Below, one piece after another: positions 25,001 to 33,562 of a stretch of DNA of 61,553 nucleotides (within the stretch, counting starts at the first letter, position 1; every line of letters starts with the position of its first letter). Source of the DNA: Chloroflexota bacterium (GTDB lineage: Bacteria > Chloroflexota > Dehalococcoidia > JACPQD01). Location: the NCBI GenBank assembly GCA_016190665.1, contig JACPQD010000027.1:1-61553 (forward strand), written 5' to 3'. The position numbers were made by a program, and so were the translations under genes. Below the pieces are notes generated by a model. It saw nothing but the letters and a program-made list of their open reading frames with translations. It searched no databases and was not told the DNA's origin.

Positions 25001-26722
25001 TTCCTCCCTGACAACGCGAATTACATCTTCGTGCCCGCACTTCAGTCTATCTTTTCCCATCTCGCCGCACCGGGTGCAAAGTTGAAGGACTTGCCTGCTA
25101 GTTGCCTCATCGCCCGTGTCTTCTTCATCCTGATTTAGGCCGTCATCGACGGGTCTGAAGAAGGCAGCCCCAAAATCTGCGTGACTCGGATCCCGAATAG
25201 CTTCCGCGAGCTTGCCTGCCTTCAGATTCTTTGGCCCAAGGAGATAATGCTGGCCGCATTCTCGGCACAGGGCGACTTCAAAGGCTGGGCGCCCACCGCC
25301 TACAGCCATGCGGTCGAGGAAGACCTTCTTCGAAGGCCAGTAAGATACGAACGCGCCTTCGAGGGATCTGAGCAAAAAGTGGTACCTTGCAGAAAGGAGC
25401 GGCGCACCGGAGCCCGGGTCCTCGGCCTGGAGCAGCACTTTTACCAGTTCGGATAGGGCAGGCACTTGTTCTTCTGCGGGGAGGTCGTCAAAGACTTGAG
25501 CTGCCGCCTCATCCACGTGTCGAGGTTTGCCACTGACGTAGTTGCGAAGGTTGCCTGCGCGCCTATCGTTCAACAGAAGCCGGCCGAGAGCCTGCCCCAG
25601 GCTCTCGCCACTCACGGCCACCACCCCGAGCTTGGCCGTTAGCCCAGCTACGGTGCGTCTCGCTTTCTCGCTCTCGCCACTAAGCGCGTTCGCAATCACC
25701 CCATATGCATCTGGCGAAAGGATCGCTGGCCCTGGTTCAGGGATGGACTCGTGCTCCCCCAGTATTACATCCTCGTCGCGGAACTCCTCACCAAATAGGT
25801 CAGAGGCGAACTTTGCCACGGCCGCCGTGTCTCCCTTTCCGCCAGCCAGTGTGGCACTGGTTGCAAGGCAGCGAAACGGCCCCGTACGACTGCCCTCCCT
25901 TAGCCTTCGCTTGAGACGACGCAACAGCATCGCCATCTCGATGCCGCGAGAACCCCGATATTGATGCGCTTCATCGAGCACGAGGAACTTCCACCATGTA
26001 GCCGGGTCGAAAAGTGGGCTATCGGTAGGTCGGAGCAGCAAGTACTCGAGCATGGAGTAGTTCGTAAGCAGGATGTGGGGGGGTGCGCTTCGCATTTCAG
26101 AGCGCAGCACCGACTCCCCCGGCAACCTGTTGGCGATGTGGTCACGAGCGTGTCGTCGGGAGTCATTTTCATCTTCGGGCGTTTCCCCGATGTACTGTCC
26201 GAAGGTAAACCGGAACGGCGACTTCTGTTGCTCAAGCCATTTGCTGATCTCCCCAAGCCGCTCGCGCTGGTCATTTGCGAGCGCGTTCATGGGGTACAGA
26301 ACTAACGCGCGCACACCGGGGCAAAGCTTGCCTGTTATAAACTCCTGATATAGATGAACGAGGATGGGATAGAGAAATGCCTCGGTTTTCCCGCTTCCTG
26401 TACCGGTAGCCACGATGACGTTGGATCCCTCATGTACCTGCCGGATGGCTTGCTCCTGGTGTTGGTAGAGAGGTCTGTCACCCTCCAACGCCTTTAGAAA
26501 TCCTTCATCGGGCTGAAGCCCCAAGCTGCGCAGCAGCGCTCGAGGCGTGTCGCCCCTCTTGAATACTTGGGTTCCTTCAAGGTAGGGTCCTTTGCTGAGA
26601 TGGCCGGCATCCAATGCTGCTTCAAAGGAAGCTCGGAAGTCCGGATCCTTGAAATAGAACGTGGTTTTCAGGTAGCGCCGGTATCTCTCTTCAACTTGGT
26701 GGGACAAGCTAATCGGGTCCAT
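22097..26722 (-). CDS. large DEAD/DEAH-box helicase with DUF1998-type C terminus
   Basis: This 1541-residue superfamily 2 helicase has a Q-like motif (YQHQ, 86-89), Walker A ATGTGSGKT (105-113), DEAH box (250-253), motif III SATLAGG, and motif V/VI stretches FELGVDLGDLDTIFLRN and QRVGRAGRR. Several zinc-ribbon pairs follow (CRECG, CTRCG, CNTCG..CPRHGCPG). The C terminus has LYDNVPGGAGL and a C-x-C..C-x2-C cluster (CGCDGNTSCYGC) before a conserved RNQFAHQYLRR, typical of DUF1998. Such helicases occur as MrfA in DNA repair and as DruE- or DISARM-type defence proteins. The gene starts 15 bases after the zinc-finger protein gene, so the two form one unit. Family is firm; system identity is open. 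Confidence 0.88.
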   Translation of the reverse strand: MDPISLSHQVEERYRRYLKTTFYFKDPDFRASFEAALDAGHLSKGPYLEGTQVFKRGDTPRALLRSLGLQPDEGFLKALEGDRPLYQHQEQAIRQVHEGSNVIVATGTGSGKTEAFLYPILVHLYQEFITGKLCPGVRALVLYPMNALANDQRERLGEISKWLEQQKSPFRFTFGQYIGETPEDENDSRRHARDHIANRLPGESVLRSEMRSAPPHILLTNYSMLEYLLLRPTDSPLFDPATWWKFLVLDEAHQYRGSRGIEMAMLLRRLKRRLREGSRTGPFRCLATSATLAGGKGDTAAVAKFASDLFGEEFRDEDVILGEHESIPEPGPAILSPDAYGVIANALSGESEKARRTVAGLTAKLGVVAVSGESLGQALGRLLLNDRRAGNLRNYVSGKPRHVDEAAAQVFDDLPAEEQVPALSELVKVLLQAEDPGSGAPLLSARYHFLLRSLEGAFVSYWPSKKVFLDRMAVGGGRPAFEVALCRECGQHYLLGPKNLKAGKLAEAIRDPSHADFGAAFFRPVDDGLNQDEEDTGDEATSRQVLQLCTRCGEMGKDRLKCGHEDVIRVVREESPADKDRADQVAKCGACGYNAAGRDPVREVVHGTDGPHAVIATTLYQNLVRKKVLAFADGRQEAAFFAWYLQNSYERILSRNLLLQATKRLAPDTVEGLSLQELAGALRVLFRERKVFPPAMGDVELRSKAWLGVYQELLTDEPRISLEGVGLVRWSIQWPEWIGVPSAFTGHPWSLTEEEAQDLVFILLDSMRTDRAVELRPEKNVPVTWSDLGLQPQMRFRIGGGKGFRAWDGRMGKRARFLAKLLMRVRNGIPEQEAIEAAVYALRAVWDAVRNGDEDAPSSNDRLLLSVDDAERLNPDWWRVRLVTDDDSLYQCNTCGRIQGVSVQAVCPRHGCPGTLKQIRLKELAPNHYRLLYEADLPGILRVEEHTAQLDHEKAREFQREFKKGSIHVLSCSTTFELGVDLGDLDTIFLRNVPPEAFNYAQRVGRAGRRRGYPGFAITYCRRGPHDLYHFSEPQRMLSGMVRPPTLSLRNERIIVRHMAATALSHFFRRYPDRFKTVETLFRDFEHPSGVTDFNAFLLANRTSLEETLRAIIPSDLAQIGLADGNWIEQIAGDKSRFSQAEAEVSSDYRNVSKLEETAGSKRDYRTADWAKARARTIADEDVLSFLSRKPVIPKYGFPVDVVELDTQRTSHSQASEVLLQRDLSIAISEFAPTSQLVANKKVWTSCGLKKVAGKEWDRWFYKRCPQHNVFLRWQGDAEPAAACGDALRVCEYVIPSFGFITDRDRPKDPTSRPQRVFTTRPYFAGALGPNPDTVTMPLNPPLITMKKASPGLMVVLCEGHRGNGFFVCQECGAGLRKIEKSHKTPYGQDCRGTLKRVSLGHQFTTDVLQVQFHPEPEEAVEPVWFALSVAYALVEGAAEILDIPTTDLSAVVGSQQHPMPPIILYDNVPGGAGLVARLEDEEMLKRCLEAARQRVIGNCGCDGNTSCYGCLRSYRNQFAHQYLRREPVLRYLETLLSKWG

Positions 26723-26737
26723 CCAACGTCCCCTTGC

Positions 26738-29269
26738 CTATCGAAACTGATACAGGGCGGTTCTGTGGTTCTTGATGAGATGATCCATTCTCTTGTCTCC
26801 TTCGCCGTCCTCTGCCACCTCGAAGGTACAAACATTGTCGACATTACACCCATGAACAAGCGGCAAACCGCGAAGGCCAAGAACGTTCCGTCGGATTTCG
26901 TCTACGTCAGTAATCCGCCCAAACTTGCGTTTTATCGGGCCGGATCCCCTTGGCACCTTGGGACAGACCTCCAAGTGCTTGATGATTGTGCTCGTCAGAT
27001 TCTTGAGGTCGTCGGATGGCGTGTAGGCCGGGCAGTAGCCACACTTGTATATTTCTGCAGGAAGCGATGGAACGCGACTGCGCAGCTCTTCGTAGGTTAG
27101 AGTGCGAAAGAATTCGCCCATATGAAAAGACTGGATATGAGAGAACATCTTCTCTTCCCAGTCGGTCAAGAAGTCGCAAAATTTGCAGGCGGCTTTCACT
27201 ACTATCCGTCCGATCAGGCTTGACTGCCGCGACGGTTGGGCGGGGATCCACAAGCCGAGCGTGTGCTCCCCAAGGATTCCCAGTTCCTGGGCATCGCCAA
27301 AGTCGCGCAGCGGAATGCTCGTGACCTCCTCGGTGACCCTCACCTCGAATCGTCTGGCATCCGAAGCAGCGAATCCCAACAGCACACCATTTGTCCAGCG
27401 CTTTCTCGGGAATCGAATCCACACCGCTTTTCTCGATGTTGCTCTGAAGTCTTCGCGGCAGAGGGTCACCGGGCGATCTCCCCATTCAGTGGGCTGATTA
27501 TCCTCTTCCGCTATGGCCCACCAGACCCTTTCTACTAGCGCCGCAACCTCTAGTGAAGGCCCCACAGCAGTGCACACCCTCCAGCGCGTCAGGTCACAAA
27601 GGGGATCGGGCGGAATCGTTACCGCTGTCCTCTCGTCAGAGCGTTCAATGTGGATGCCCGCCGATAGCTCGCCCGAGTGCTGGACCGAGCAGTTGAGGTC
27701 GTGCAGGAATTCAATGCGTGTCGCATGATGGCCGTCTTTCGACGGAAGAGGCGACGACTTGGGTGTCCTGATGTCCATTAACGAGGTCAGGAATCTGAAG
27801 TCCATGCTTTCCACGAGGTCATCGTCAGTGTCGTAGAACCTTAGGAAGTACCAGCCGCACCCTCGCGCGGCAAGCTCAGAGGGAAGTTCTTGCACCGTCA
27901 GCGTTGGCTCGGGAGAGAACTGTGTTCGCCACTTGTGCCGCCCCGCACCCTCCTCACCAACAACGACTGTCGCGATGTCCCGCCATCCCCGCTGACCGGC
28001 CGCCAGTATCTGGGGTGGTCCCTGGCCGAAAAGTGGCCCCATGTCTTCGTTGGCGTCTTTCAGTCGCGCCCCGATCAATTCAAATCGCGATGCCGTTGCC
28101 TCCACGACCCGTTTGCCTGCTGGGGTATGAAAAGCGATTTTCGCGTCACTGCCCTTTTCAAGTATGAAAAAATGGCCCTCATACCCGTCCATAGACACGG
28201 GCTCTGGCGTGCGCGGTGGTGAACCCGCCGACGATTCGTCGCGCGCCCAGTCTTGCGGAACCATGGCAAGGTACAAACCAGAAGAGGGGTACCGGACATA
28301 ACGTCCTTCCTCTTTGTCTTCCCCACTCAGTTTGAAGAGAAGGCAAGGTGCTGCGCCTAGGGTGATCCCTTCCTCGCAAGTGGCCTCTTCTTCATCCCAG
28401 CGGACTACCACGTGGCCGCGGGCTTCCCACAGACGCCAACAGTCTTCCCTCCACGCGTCTTGAACTAGGGGCAATCCATTTTGAAACGCCGCCAGTCTGG
28501 AGTCTGCTAGAAGATCTTCTGGCACCTCGACTGCGGCCACCCACTGCCGTTCTCTTTGCCAGCACACGATTTCCGGCTTGGGATACTTGTGGTTCGCCTC
28601 TTCGACCGCCTTCTTCACATCCTCTCGATCAGTGCGCGGCCGACCCCCGCGTTTCAGAGGCGGTCGCTTGCCCTTCTGGGAATCTTCTGTGTCGGCGCCG
28701 GGTTCGGAAGAGTGCGGTAACACGTCAGCCGGTGGCTGGCTCACCGGCGGCTCCGGTTCGCTGATGGACGGCTCAGTTGGGGGAGGCTGTTCTAACTGTG
28801 TGAGCTCCCGGTCCGGCGTGGAGCGATCCTCTTTGACCTCCCCCGACTCCTGTCCCTGCGGTAGGCTTGTTTCTACGGTTTCAACTGGGGCGGGGCCGGG
28901 TTCGATTTCTCTCTCAAACTCCTCTTCAAAAAGCCGTAGAAGCGTTTCAAGCCGCTGCCATTCATCGTCCATGCCTCTGCATATCGCTTCGCAAAGCTGT
29001 TCTTGTTCCTGCAAATGCGCTCGCTCTTCGTTATCCTCGGGTGTGCGCTCCACTTTGGGCTTCCGCGTTTCGTCATCGCGCGGTTCATCTCGGATTTCGG
29101 GTGCTCGTTGCGGTGTGTCTGGCACTTCGTCAGGCTTGCCCGGTGTCTGTGGCGTCCTGCGGCCTTTGACGTGCGGATAACCGCCGAGAGCGAGGGCCGC
29201 TCGTACAAGCCCGGCTATGGCATGGCCGAGATTCGCGAGTGCCTCAGTGGACAGCCGTATGACATTCAC
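26738..29269 (-). CDS. helicase-partner protein with C-terminal zinc fingers
   Basis: I do not recognise this 843-residue protein. After a short helical start it has a long charged, Pro/Glu-rich and probably disordered region (about 35-215), then a folded body (QRERQWVAAVEVPEDLLAD onward; DLTRWRVCTAVGPSLEVAAL near residue 555). Three cysteine-histidine clusters are at the C terminus: C695-x2-C-x12-H-x4-H716 (classical C2H2 spacing), C743-x2-C-x18-H-x3-C769 and C808-x5-C-x15-H-x4-H835. It lies 15 bases upstream of the DUF1998 helicase, so it probably acts with it, perhaps as DNA-recognition subunit. A two-gene layout like Druantia type III (DruH-DruE) is a possible relative but I cannot confirm homology. 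The bases 29270-29411 upstream would hold its promoter. Confidence 0.6.
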   Translation of the reverse strand: MNVIRLSTEALANLGHAIAGLVRAALALGGYPHVKGRRTPQTPGKPDEVPDTPQRAPEIRDEPRDDETRKPKVERTPEDNEERAHLQEQEQLCEAICRGMDDEWQRLETLLRLFEEEFEREIEPGPAPVETVETSLPQGQESGEVKEDRSTPDRELTQLEQPPPTEPSISEPEPPVSQPPADVLPHSSEPGADTEDSQKGKRPPLKRGGRPRTDREDVKKAVEEANHKYPKPEIVCWQRERQWVAAVEVPEDLLADSRLAAFQNGLPLVQDAWREDCWRLWEARGHVVVRWDEEEATCEEGITLGAAPCLLFKLSGEDKEEGRYVRYPSSGLYLAMVPQDWARDESSAGSPPRTPEPVSMDGYEGHFFILEKGSDAKIAFHTPAGKRVVEATASRFELIGARLKDANEDMGPLFGQGPPQILAAGQRGWRDIATVVVGEEGAGRHKWRTQFSPEPTLTVQELPSELAARGCGWYFLRFYDTDDDLVESMDFRFLTSLMDIRTPKSSPLPSKDGHHATRIEFLHDLNCSVQHSGELSAGIHIERSDERTAVTIPPDPLCDLTRWRVCTAVGPSLEVAALVERVWWAIAEEDNQPTEWGDRPVTLCREDFRATSRKAVWIRFPRKRWTNGVLLGFAASDARRFEVRVTEEVTSIPLRDFGDAQELGILGEHTLGLWIPAQPSRQSSLIGRIVVKAACKFCDFLTDWEEKMFSHIQSFHMGEFFRTLTYEELRSRVPSLPAEIYKCGYCPAYTPSDDLKNLTSTIIKHLEVCPKVPRGSGPIKRKFGRITDVDEIRRNVLGLRGLPLVHGCNVDNVCTFEVAEDGEGDKRMDHLIKNHRTALYQFR

Positions 29270-29411
29270 GCTGGCATCCGCTCCCCAAGACGGTCATTCC
29301 AGAGACGGCAGCACCCTCTAGAACTGGACGCGTGCTTGCGGCCCGCTTGCGTTTGTGACTAGGGTCAGGCGGGTTCCAGACCCACCCCTACACTGGTTGC
29401 AGAGGATTTCG

Positions 29412-29825
29412 TTACTTCCTCGGCCGGAACTTGTACAGCGTGGCCTCCGGCGTCACGTCCTCGAAGACCACTTCCACCGGGAGGCCGATTTTGAGCATCT
29501 CCGGCGGGCAGTCTACCATGTTGCTGATGATGTGCACGCCTTCTTCGAGCTGGACGTCCACGACGGTCCAGGGGACGCGGCCCTGGATGGCGGCGAAAAC
29601 GGCCTGCACGGTGGTGACGTAGGTGTGGACCTCGCCCTTGCCGCTGGCCTTCACCCATTCCCGGTTGGGTGAGGCGCAACTGGTGCAGGTGGGCGCGGGC
29701 GGGTGGGTGTAAGCGCCGCAGTCCTTGCAGTGCTGGAGCACTAGCTCGTGCTGACGGACACGCCTCCAGAACTCCTCGTTGTCCATGCCAGGTATGGGAA
29801 GTGCTAACTGACCTTGAGTAGTCAT
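29412..29825 (-). CDS. DUF35-type Zn-ribbon OB-fold protein
   Basis: This 137-residue protein has an N-terminal helix (FWRRVRQHELVLQHC), a zinc ribbon with two CxxC pairs (CKDCG and CTSC) and a C-terminal OB-fold ending VEVVFEDVTPEATLYKFRPRK. Such DUF35 proteins are obligate partners of thiolase-like enzymes and are thought to bind the acyl-CoA. The thiolase gene lies immediately upstream (3-base gap), which fits. A decayed copy of the last 20 or so codons of a paralogue is found at 21869-21943 inside the neighbouring island. Confidence 0.9.
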   Translation of the reverse strand: MTTQGQLALPIPGMDNEEFWRRVRQHELVLQHCKDCGAYTHPPAPTCTSCASPNREWVKASGKGEVHTYVTTVQAVFAAIQGRVPWTVVDVQLEEGVHIISNMVDCPPEMLKIGLPVEVVFEDVTPEATLYKFRPRK

Positions 29826-29828
29826 CTC

Positions 29829-30956
29829 TTATCTCCTTAAAATTACGGCGCCAACGCCTTGCCCGCTGTCCAGAAAACCGATCTCGGCATCCTTCACCTG
29901 GGCGGTCGCCGTACCGCGCAACTGGCGCACGGCGTCGTTGAAATGGCTCATGAGGTGCAGATAGGCCTCGGAGAGGTGGCCGCCCGCCGTGTTGACCGGC
30001 AGCGTTCCGCCAATCTCGATGTTGCCCGCCTCCACGAAGGGGCCGCCCTCGCCCTTCTTGCAGAAGCCGTAGTCCTCCAGTCGCTCCAGGACCGCGATGG
30101 TGAAGGGGTCGTATAGCTCGGCGAAGTCGATGTCCTTGGGCGTGATGCCCGCCCTGGCGAAGATGTCGGGCCCGAGGACTCTGGCCGTGGTGGACGTGTA
30201 GCTTGGAGGGATGCTCCCGGTGAGGGCCTGGGCCGTCGCCATGATATAGACTGGCTTCTGCTTCAGGTCTTTCGCCCGTTCCGCTGAGGTGAGCACCATG
30301 GCGCAGGCGCCGTCGGTCTCCAGACAGATATCGAATAAGTGCAAGGGGTCGTGGACCATCCGCGAGTTCTGGTGGTCTTCGATGGTCATGGGTTTGCCGT
30401 ACATGGTAGCCTTGGGGTTCATGCAGGCGTGTTTGCGGAAGGCGACGGCTATGGCGCCGAGCTGGCGGCTAGTGGTGCCGTACTCGTGCATGTGGCGGCG
30501 GGCCTGCATGGCGGCGCGCTGGCCGGGCACCAGGAGGCCGAAAGGCTCCGAGAAGGCGTTGTTGCCCTCCCCGGCGCGAGCGTGGAAGGCGCCTGCACCG
30601 TAGCGGCGTCCGGAGCGCCCGTTCAAGGCGCGGAAGACGACCGCGTTCTTGCAGGAGCCGGTGGCCACCGCCCAGGCGGCATGGGTCACCATCCCACACG
30701 CCGCGCCCCCGAACTGGTTGACCTGGCCGAAGGCCCGCAGATAGGGGATGCCCAGGCCGGCCGCGATGTCCTCTTCCGCATTGGAGTCCACGGTGAACTT
30801 GAAGAGGCCATCCATGTCCTTGAGGGAGAGTCCGGCGTCGTCAACGGCCTTCTTGATGGCCTCGAGGGCGAGGGTGAGCTCGCTGCGGCCGGAGTCCCGG
30901 GAATACTCGGTCTCGCCGATGCCGACGATAGCGACCTTGTCCTTGAAATCGACCAT
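29829..30956 (-). CDS. thiolase family protein (acetyl-CoA acetyltransferase-like)
   Basis: This 375-residue thiolase-fold protein opens VAIVGIGETEYSRDSGRSE and has the thiolase nucleophile region GGAACGMVTHAAWAV (Cys about 87) and the GGHLSEAYLHLMSHF histidine motif near the C terminus. The second catalytic cysteine of classic thiolases is not apparent; the end reads LDSGQGVGAVILRR, without a CGGG motif. It thus resembles the SCP2/Ltp2-type thiolases and aldolases that work with DUF35 proteins, such as the one encoded directly downstream. It probably cleaves or condenses an acyl-CoA in acid or side-chain degradation. Confidence 0.88.
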   Translation of the reverse strand: MVDFKDKVAIVGIGETEYSRDSGRSELTLALEAIKKAVDDAGLSLKDMDGLFKFTVDSNAEEDIAAGLGIPYLRAFGQVNQFGGAACGMVTHAAWAVATGSCKNAVVFRALNGRSGRRYGAGAFHARAGEGNNAFSEPFGLLVPGQRAAMQARRHMHEYGTTSRQLGAIAVAFRKHACMNPKATMYGKPMTIEDHQNSRMVHDPLHLFDICLETDGACAMVLTSAERAKDLKQKPVYIMATAQALTGSIPPSYTSTTARVLGPDIFARAGITPKDIDFAELYDPFTIAVLERLEDYGFCKKGEGGPFVEAGNIEIGGTLPVNTAGGHLSEAYLHLMSHFNDAVRQLRGTATAQVKDAEIGFLDSGQGVGAVILRR

Positions 30957-31024
30957 TTATATTACTCCATCCCGCGTTAGATTCTTGATTTATCAATCAG
31001 CAATCAAAAATCCGCAATCAGCAA

Positions 31025-32203
31025 TCAAATGACTCCATCCTGCTTAAGTTTGGCTAACTCATCGGCGCTCATGCCCAGGAGTCCGCCGAGAATCTCCTCG
31101 TTGTGCTCGCCTGGCGTCGGGGCGCGTCCCTCTTTCCAGGGCACCTTCGACATTTTGATGGTCTCACCGGGCACCAGCATCTTCTTCTTGATCCCGGGCG
31201 CCGCCTCTACAGGCACCATCATCTTCCTCTCCCAGAGGTGCTTGTCTTTCACCACCTGCTCGATGCTGTAGGCTGGGCCGCAGGGGACGTCGGCGTCCTC
31301 CATGATCTTCAGGACGTCGGCCACTGTCTGGGTCTTTGTCCAGTCCCGCAGCAACTGCTGGCGGACTTTCACCTGTTCTTTGCTGACAGAGCGGGTGGCG
31401 AAACTGGGGTTGTTGGCCAGATCGTCCCGCCCCATGGCCTGATAGACCTTCACCCATTGATGGGCGCGGCTGGGACTGATGACGACGCTGCCGTCTTTGC
31501 AGGCGATAGTGGTGGCCGTGCGTCCGGATACCTGCCCCGAGTTGTAGCAGTCGCAGATCTCCACATCGACGAGGGTCAACGCGCTATCGAGAAGCGAGGT
31601 CTCCACCCACTGGCCTTCGCCCGTCACTTTCCGATGGTACAGGGCGCCGAGGGCGCCGATGCAGGCGTGAAGAGCGGTGGAGCGATCGACTATGGGCGCC
31701 GCCGTCAGGATGGGGTCCATGCCCACGTCGCCGCCGGTGAGGTGGGCGATGCCGCTCATCGCCTGGCCCACGGGGTCGAAGGCGGGCCGGTCGCGGTAGG
31801 GCCCGTACTGGCCGAAGCCGGAGGCGGAGACCATGATTATGCCGGGATTGATCTTGCGAAGGTCTTCGTAGCCGAACCCCATCTTGTCCATGACGCCGGG
31901 ACGGAAGTTCTCCAGAACGAGGTCGGAGCGCTTGACGAGCTGGCGCAGTATGTCCTTCGCCCGCTCGTCCCGCGTATTGAGGGTGATGCTCTTCTTCCCC
32001 CGGTTGTACATGGCGAAGCCTATGCTGATCCCCTCGACAAAGGGGCCGCGGGTTCTCAGGTCTTCACCTCCGACGCTTTCGATCTTGATCACCTCGGCCC
32101 CCAGGTCGCGCAGCAGCAGTCCGCAACGAGGCCCAGCCTGGTAGCGGGCGAACTCGAGCACGCGGATGCCCTCCAGACAAACAGTCATTGATTCCTCCTT
32201 CAA
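31025..32203 (-). CDS. CaiB/BaiF family (class III) CoA transferase
   Basis: This 392-residue class III CoA transferase has LRDLGAEVIKIESVGGED near residue 29, NFRPGVMDKMGFGYEDL, ASGFGQYGPYRDRPAFDP and GEGQWVETSLLDSALTL. The probable catalytic Asp is in APIVDRSTALHA. It lies 68 bases upstream of the thiolase gene on the same strand, giving the order CoA transferase, thiolase, Zn-ribbon partner: a compact acid-activation and cleavage module. It likely shares a transcript with those genes. Confidence 0.92.
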   Translation of the reverse strand: MKEESMTVCLEGIRVLEFARYQAGPRCGLLLRDLGAEVIKIESVGGEDLRTRGPFVEGISIGFAMYNRGKKSITLNTRDERAKDILRQLVKRSDLVLENFRPGVMDKMGFGYEDLRKINPGIIMVSASGFGQYGPYRDRPAFDPVGQAMSGIAHLTGGDVGMDPILTAAPIVDRSTALHACIGALGALYHRKVTGEGQWVETSLLDSALTLVDVEICDCYNSGQVSGRTATTIACKDGSVVISPSRAHQWVKVYQAMGRDDLANNPSFATRSVSKEQVKVRQQLLRDWTKTQTVADVLKIMEDADVPCGPAYSIEQVVKDKHLWERKMMVPVEAAPGIKKKMLVPGETIKMSKVPWKEGRAPTPGEHNEEILGGLLGMSADELAKLKQDGVI

Positions 32204-32307
32204 TCATCTCGGACGAGCTAACAAACAGAAGCAGAAGCGCCGCAGTGAGTGTATCAGGCGTGCCTGGAAATGTCAATGTTGCGAAGATGAGGGTATCACC
32301 AGATTTG

Positions 32308-32452
32308 AAACGGATAAACGGATGGGCGCAGCGCAGATTCGCTCATCGGGTGCCTGTTCGTAACAGCCTTCCAGTTGCCGTAAGAGAGGCACTCGGTGTC
32401 AACGAATTACAAACGGATAAACGGATGGTCATATGGCAGATTCGTTTATCGG
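32308..32452. repeat. two copies of a 42-bp dispersed repeat
   Basis: Units at 32308-32349 and 32411-32452 share AAACGGATAAACGGATGG at the start and GCAGATTCG.T.ATCGG at the end. The core AAACGGATAAACGGAT recurs at 36053-36068 and, inverted, around 33025-33037. They sit in the 265-base non-coding gap 32204-32468 and flank the broken nuclease-like gene, which suggests a small mobile or repeat-driven region. I see no gene in the gap. Confidence 0.7.
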
Positions 32453-32468
32453 CTGGAGTTGCGCACCC

Positions 32469-32925
32469 TCATTCCGGAGGTGACTTGGTCCACGAGCGCC
32501 TTCGATGATCCTGAATCTTTTGCGGCGGAAAGATGTGACGGAACTCCAGCCGGGGCCGGTCGAAGTTGAGGAACAAGGCCACCGGGTGGCCCGATGCCGC
32601 GAGACAGTCGATTACCTGGGCGAGATCGTCGCTGGTCAACGGGTGAGAAGTCGTTTTAAGCTCCACAATGACCTTTTGCTCAACCGGCAGATCGAGGTAG
32701 TACATCAGCAACGTGCCGCCACATGGCGATCTCCACCGGTACCTCTTCCATTACTTCGAGACAAGACTCCGGCAGTTGACGAAGCAAAGCTTGTTGGTAG
32801 ACCCCCTCCCGGTGCCCCGGGCCAAGAGAGTTATGAACCGTCATCGCCGCTCCGATATTGGCGCGAGTGATATCCGCATGTGGAGCGTCGAGACGCAGGT
32901 GGCTCCTACTGCGTCGTTCCATCAC
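32469..32925 (-). pseudogene. frameshifted GxxExxY family protein
   Basis: The N-terminal part (from 32925) reads IGAAMTVHNSLGPGHREGVY, the signature region of the GxxExxY family, small PD-(D/E)xK-like proteins of about 125-140 residues. Around 32705-32720 the frame shifts. The rest continues in another frame as TLLMYYLDLPVEQKVIVELK and ends ALFLNFDRPRLEFRHIF. Both halves are well preserved, so one recent indel, or a sequencing error, separates them. The cellular role of this family is not known. Repeats of the AACGGATAAACGGAT type lie on both sides. Confidence 0.8.
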
Positions 32926-33061
32926 ACGTCCAGCTCCAGCGTGGGCTAATATCCTGCATCAGTTTCCCCGCTTGTCGGTATTTGGCCCTTCCCTGTCCGA
33001 AGAGAGTCTTACGGGAACCATCCAATCCGTTTATCCGGTGTCAATCCGTTGACGCCGAAGC

Positions 33062-33562
33062 CTAACCTTCAAGGCAACTGGCGATCTGCCGGGCATGGTC
33101 CTCGTAGTGGGAGATGAGCCTGTCTAGCACAGACTCTGTTGTTACCACCCCCCAACTCGTATGCTGGCCTTGCCTGTCCAGTTGCTCGTCCGACAGGCTA
33201 GCCACTCCCTTCAGCACCTGGGCGTTGGCCTGAGCGAGTGCTGCCAGGGCCACTGCCAGGCTGTCGTTGGCATGTTCCGCCAGGACCCGGAGCCTGGCTT
33301 CGACGTCAGCGGGCGTCCTGCCGACCGTCGGGTTGTCCTCGGTCGCTATCCTGAGTACGTGAGTCATGGTGAGCGTTGGCGACTCGCAGATGTGCGCCAC
33401 GATGTCCGCCGGCGACCATTCTCCTTCCCGGGGCGTCTTGTGGAACTGCGCCTCGTTCAGGCCGGCGAGTTCGCGATCGAGGGCCTCCTGGGCTGCGGCG
33501 ACCCGCTTTCTAAGGTCTTGGATGCGCTGTGTTGTCATGACGGTCCTCCTCTTGCGACGCAC
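33062..33562 (-). CDS. DinB family protein
   Basis: This 166-residue four-helix-bundle protein belongs to the DinB / mycothiol-maleylpyruvate-isomerase N-terminal superfamily. Typical features are EGEWSPADIVAHICES in helix 2 and LDRLISHYEDHARQI near the C terminus; the His residues in these segments are the usual metal ligands. Members are often thiol-dependent S-transferases or of unknown role. The gene is alone, between the broken GxxExxY gene and the divergent RNase gene. The first residues before MTTQRIQDL may not be translated. Confidence 0.85.
   Translation of the reverse strand: MRRKRRTVMTTQRIQDLRKRVAAAQEALDRELAGLNEAQFHKTPREGEWSPADIVAHICESPTLTMTHVLRIATEDNPTVGRTPADVEARLRVLAEHANDSLAVALAALAQANAQVLKGVASLSDEQLDRQGQHTSWGVVTTESVLDRLISHYEDHARQIASCLEG

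Noticed and set aside
26738..29269. Firm assignment of the 843-residue protein to DruH of Druantia
   Set aside because: Only the two-gene layout and the helicase type agree; I cannot show sequence homology without a profile search.
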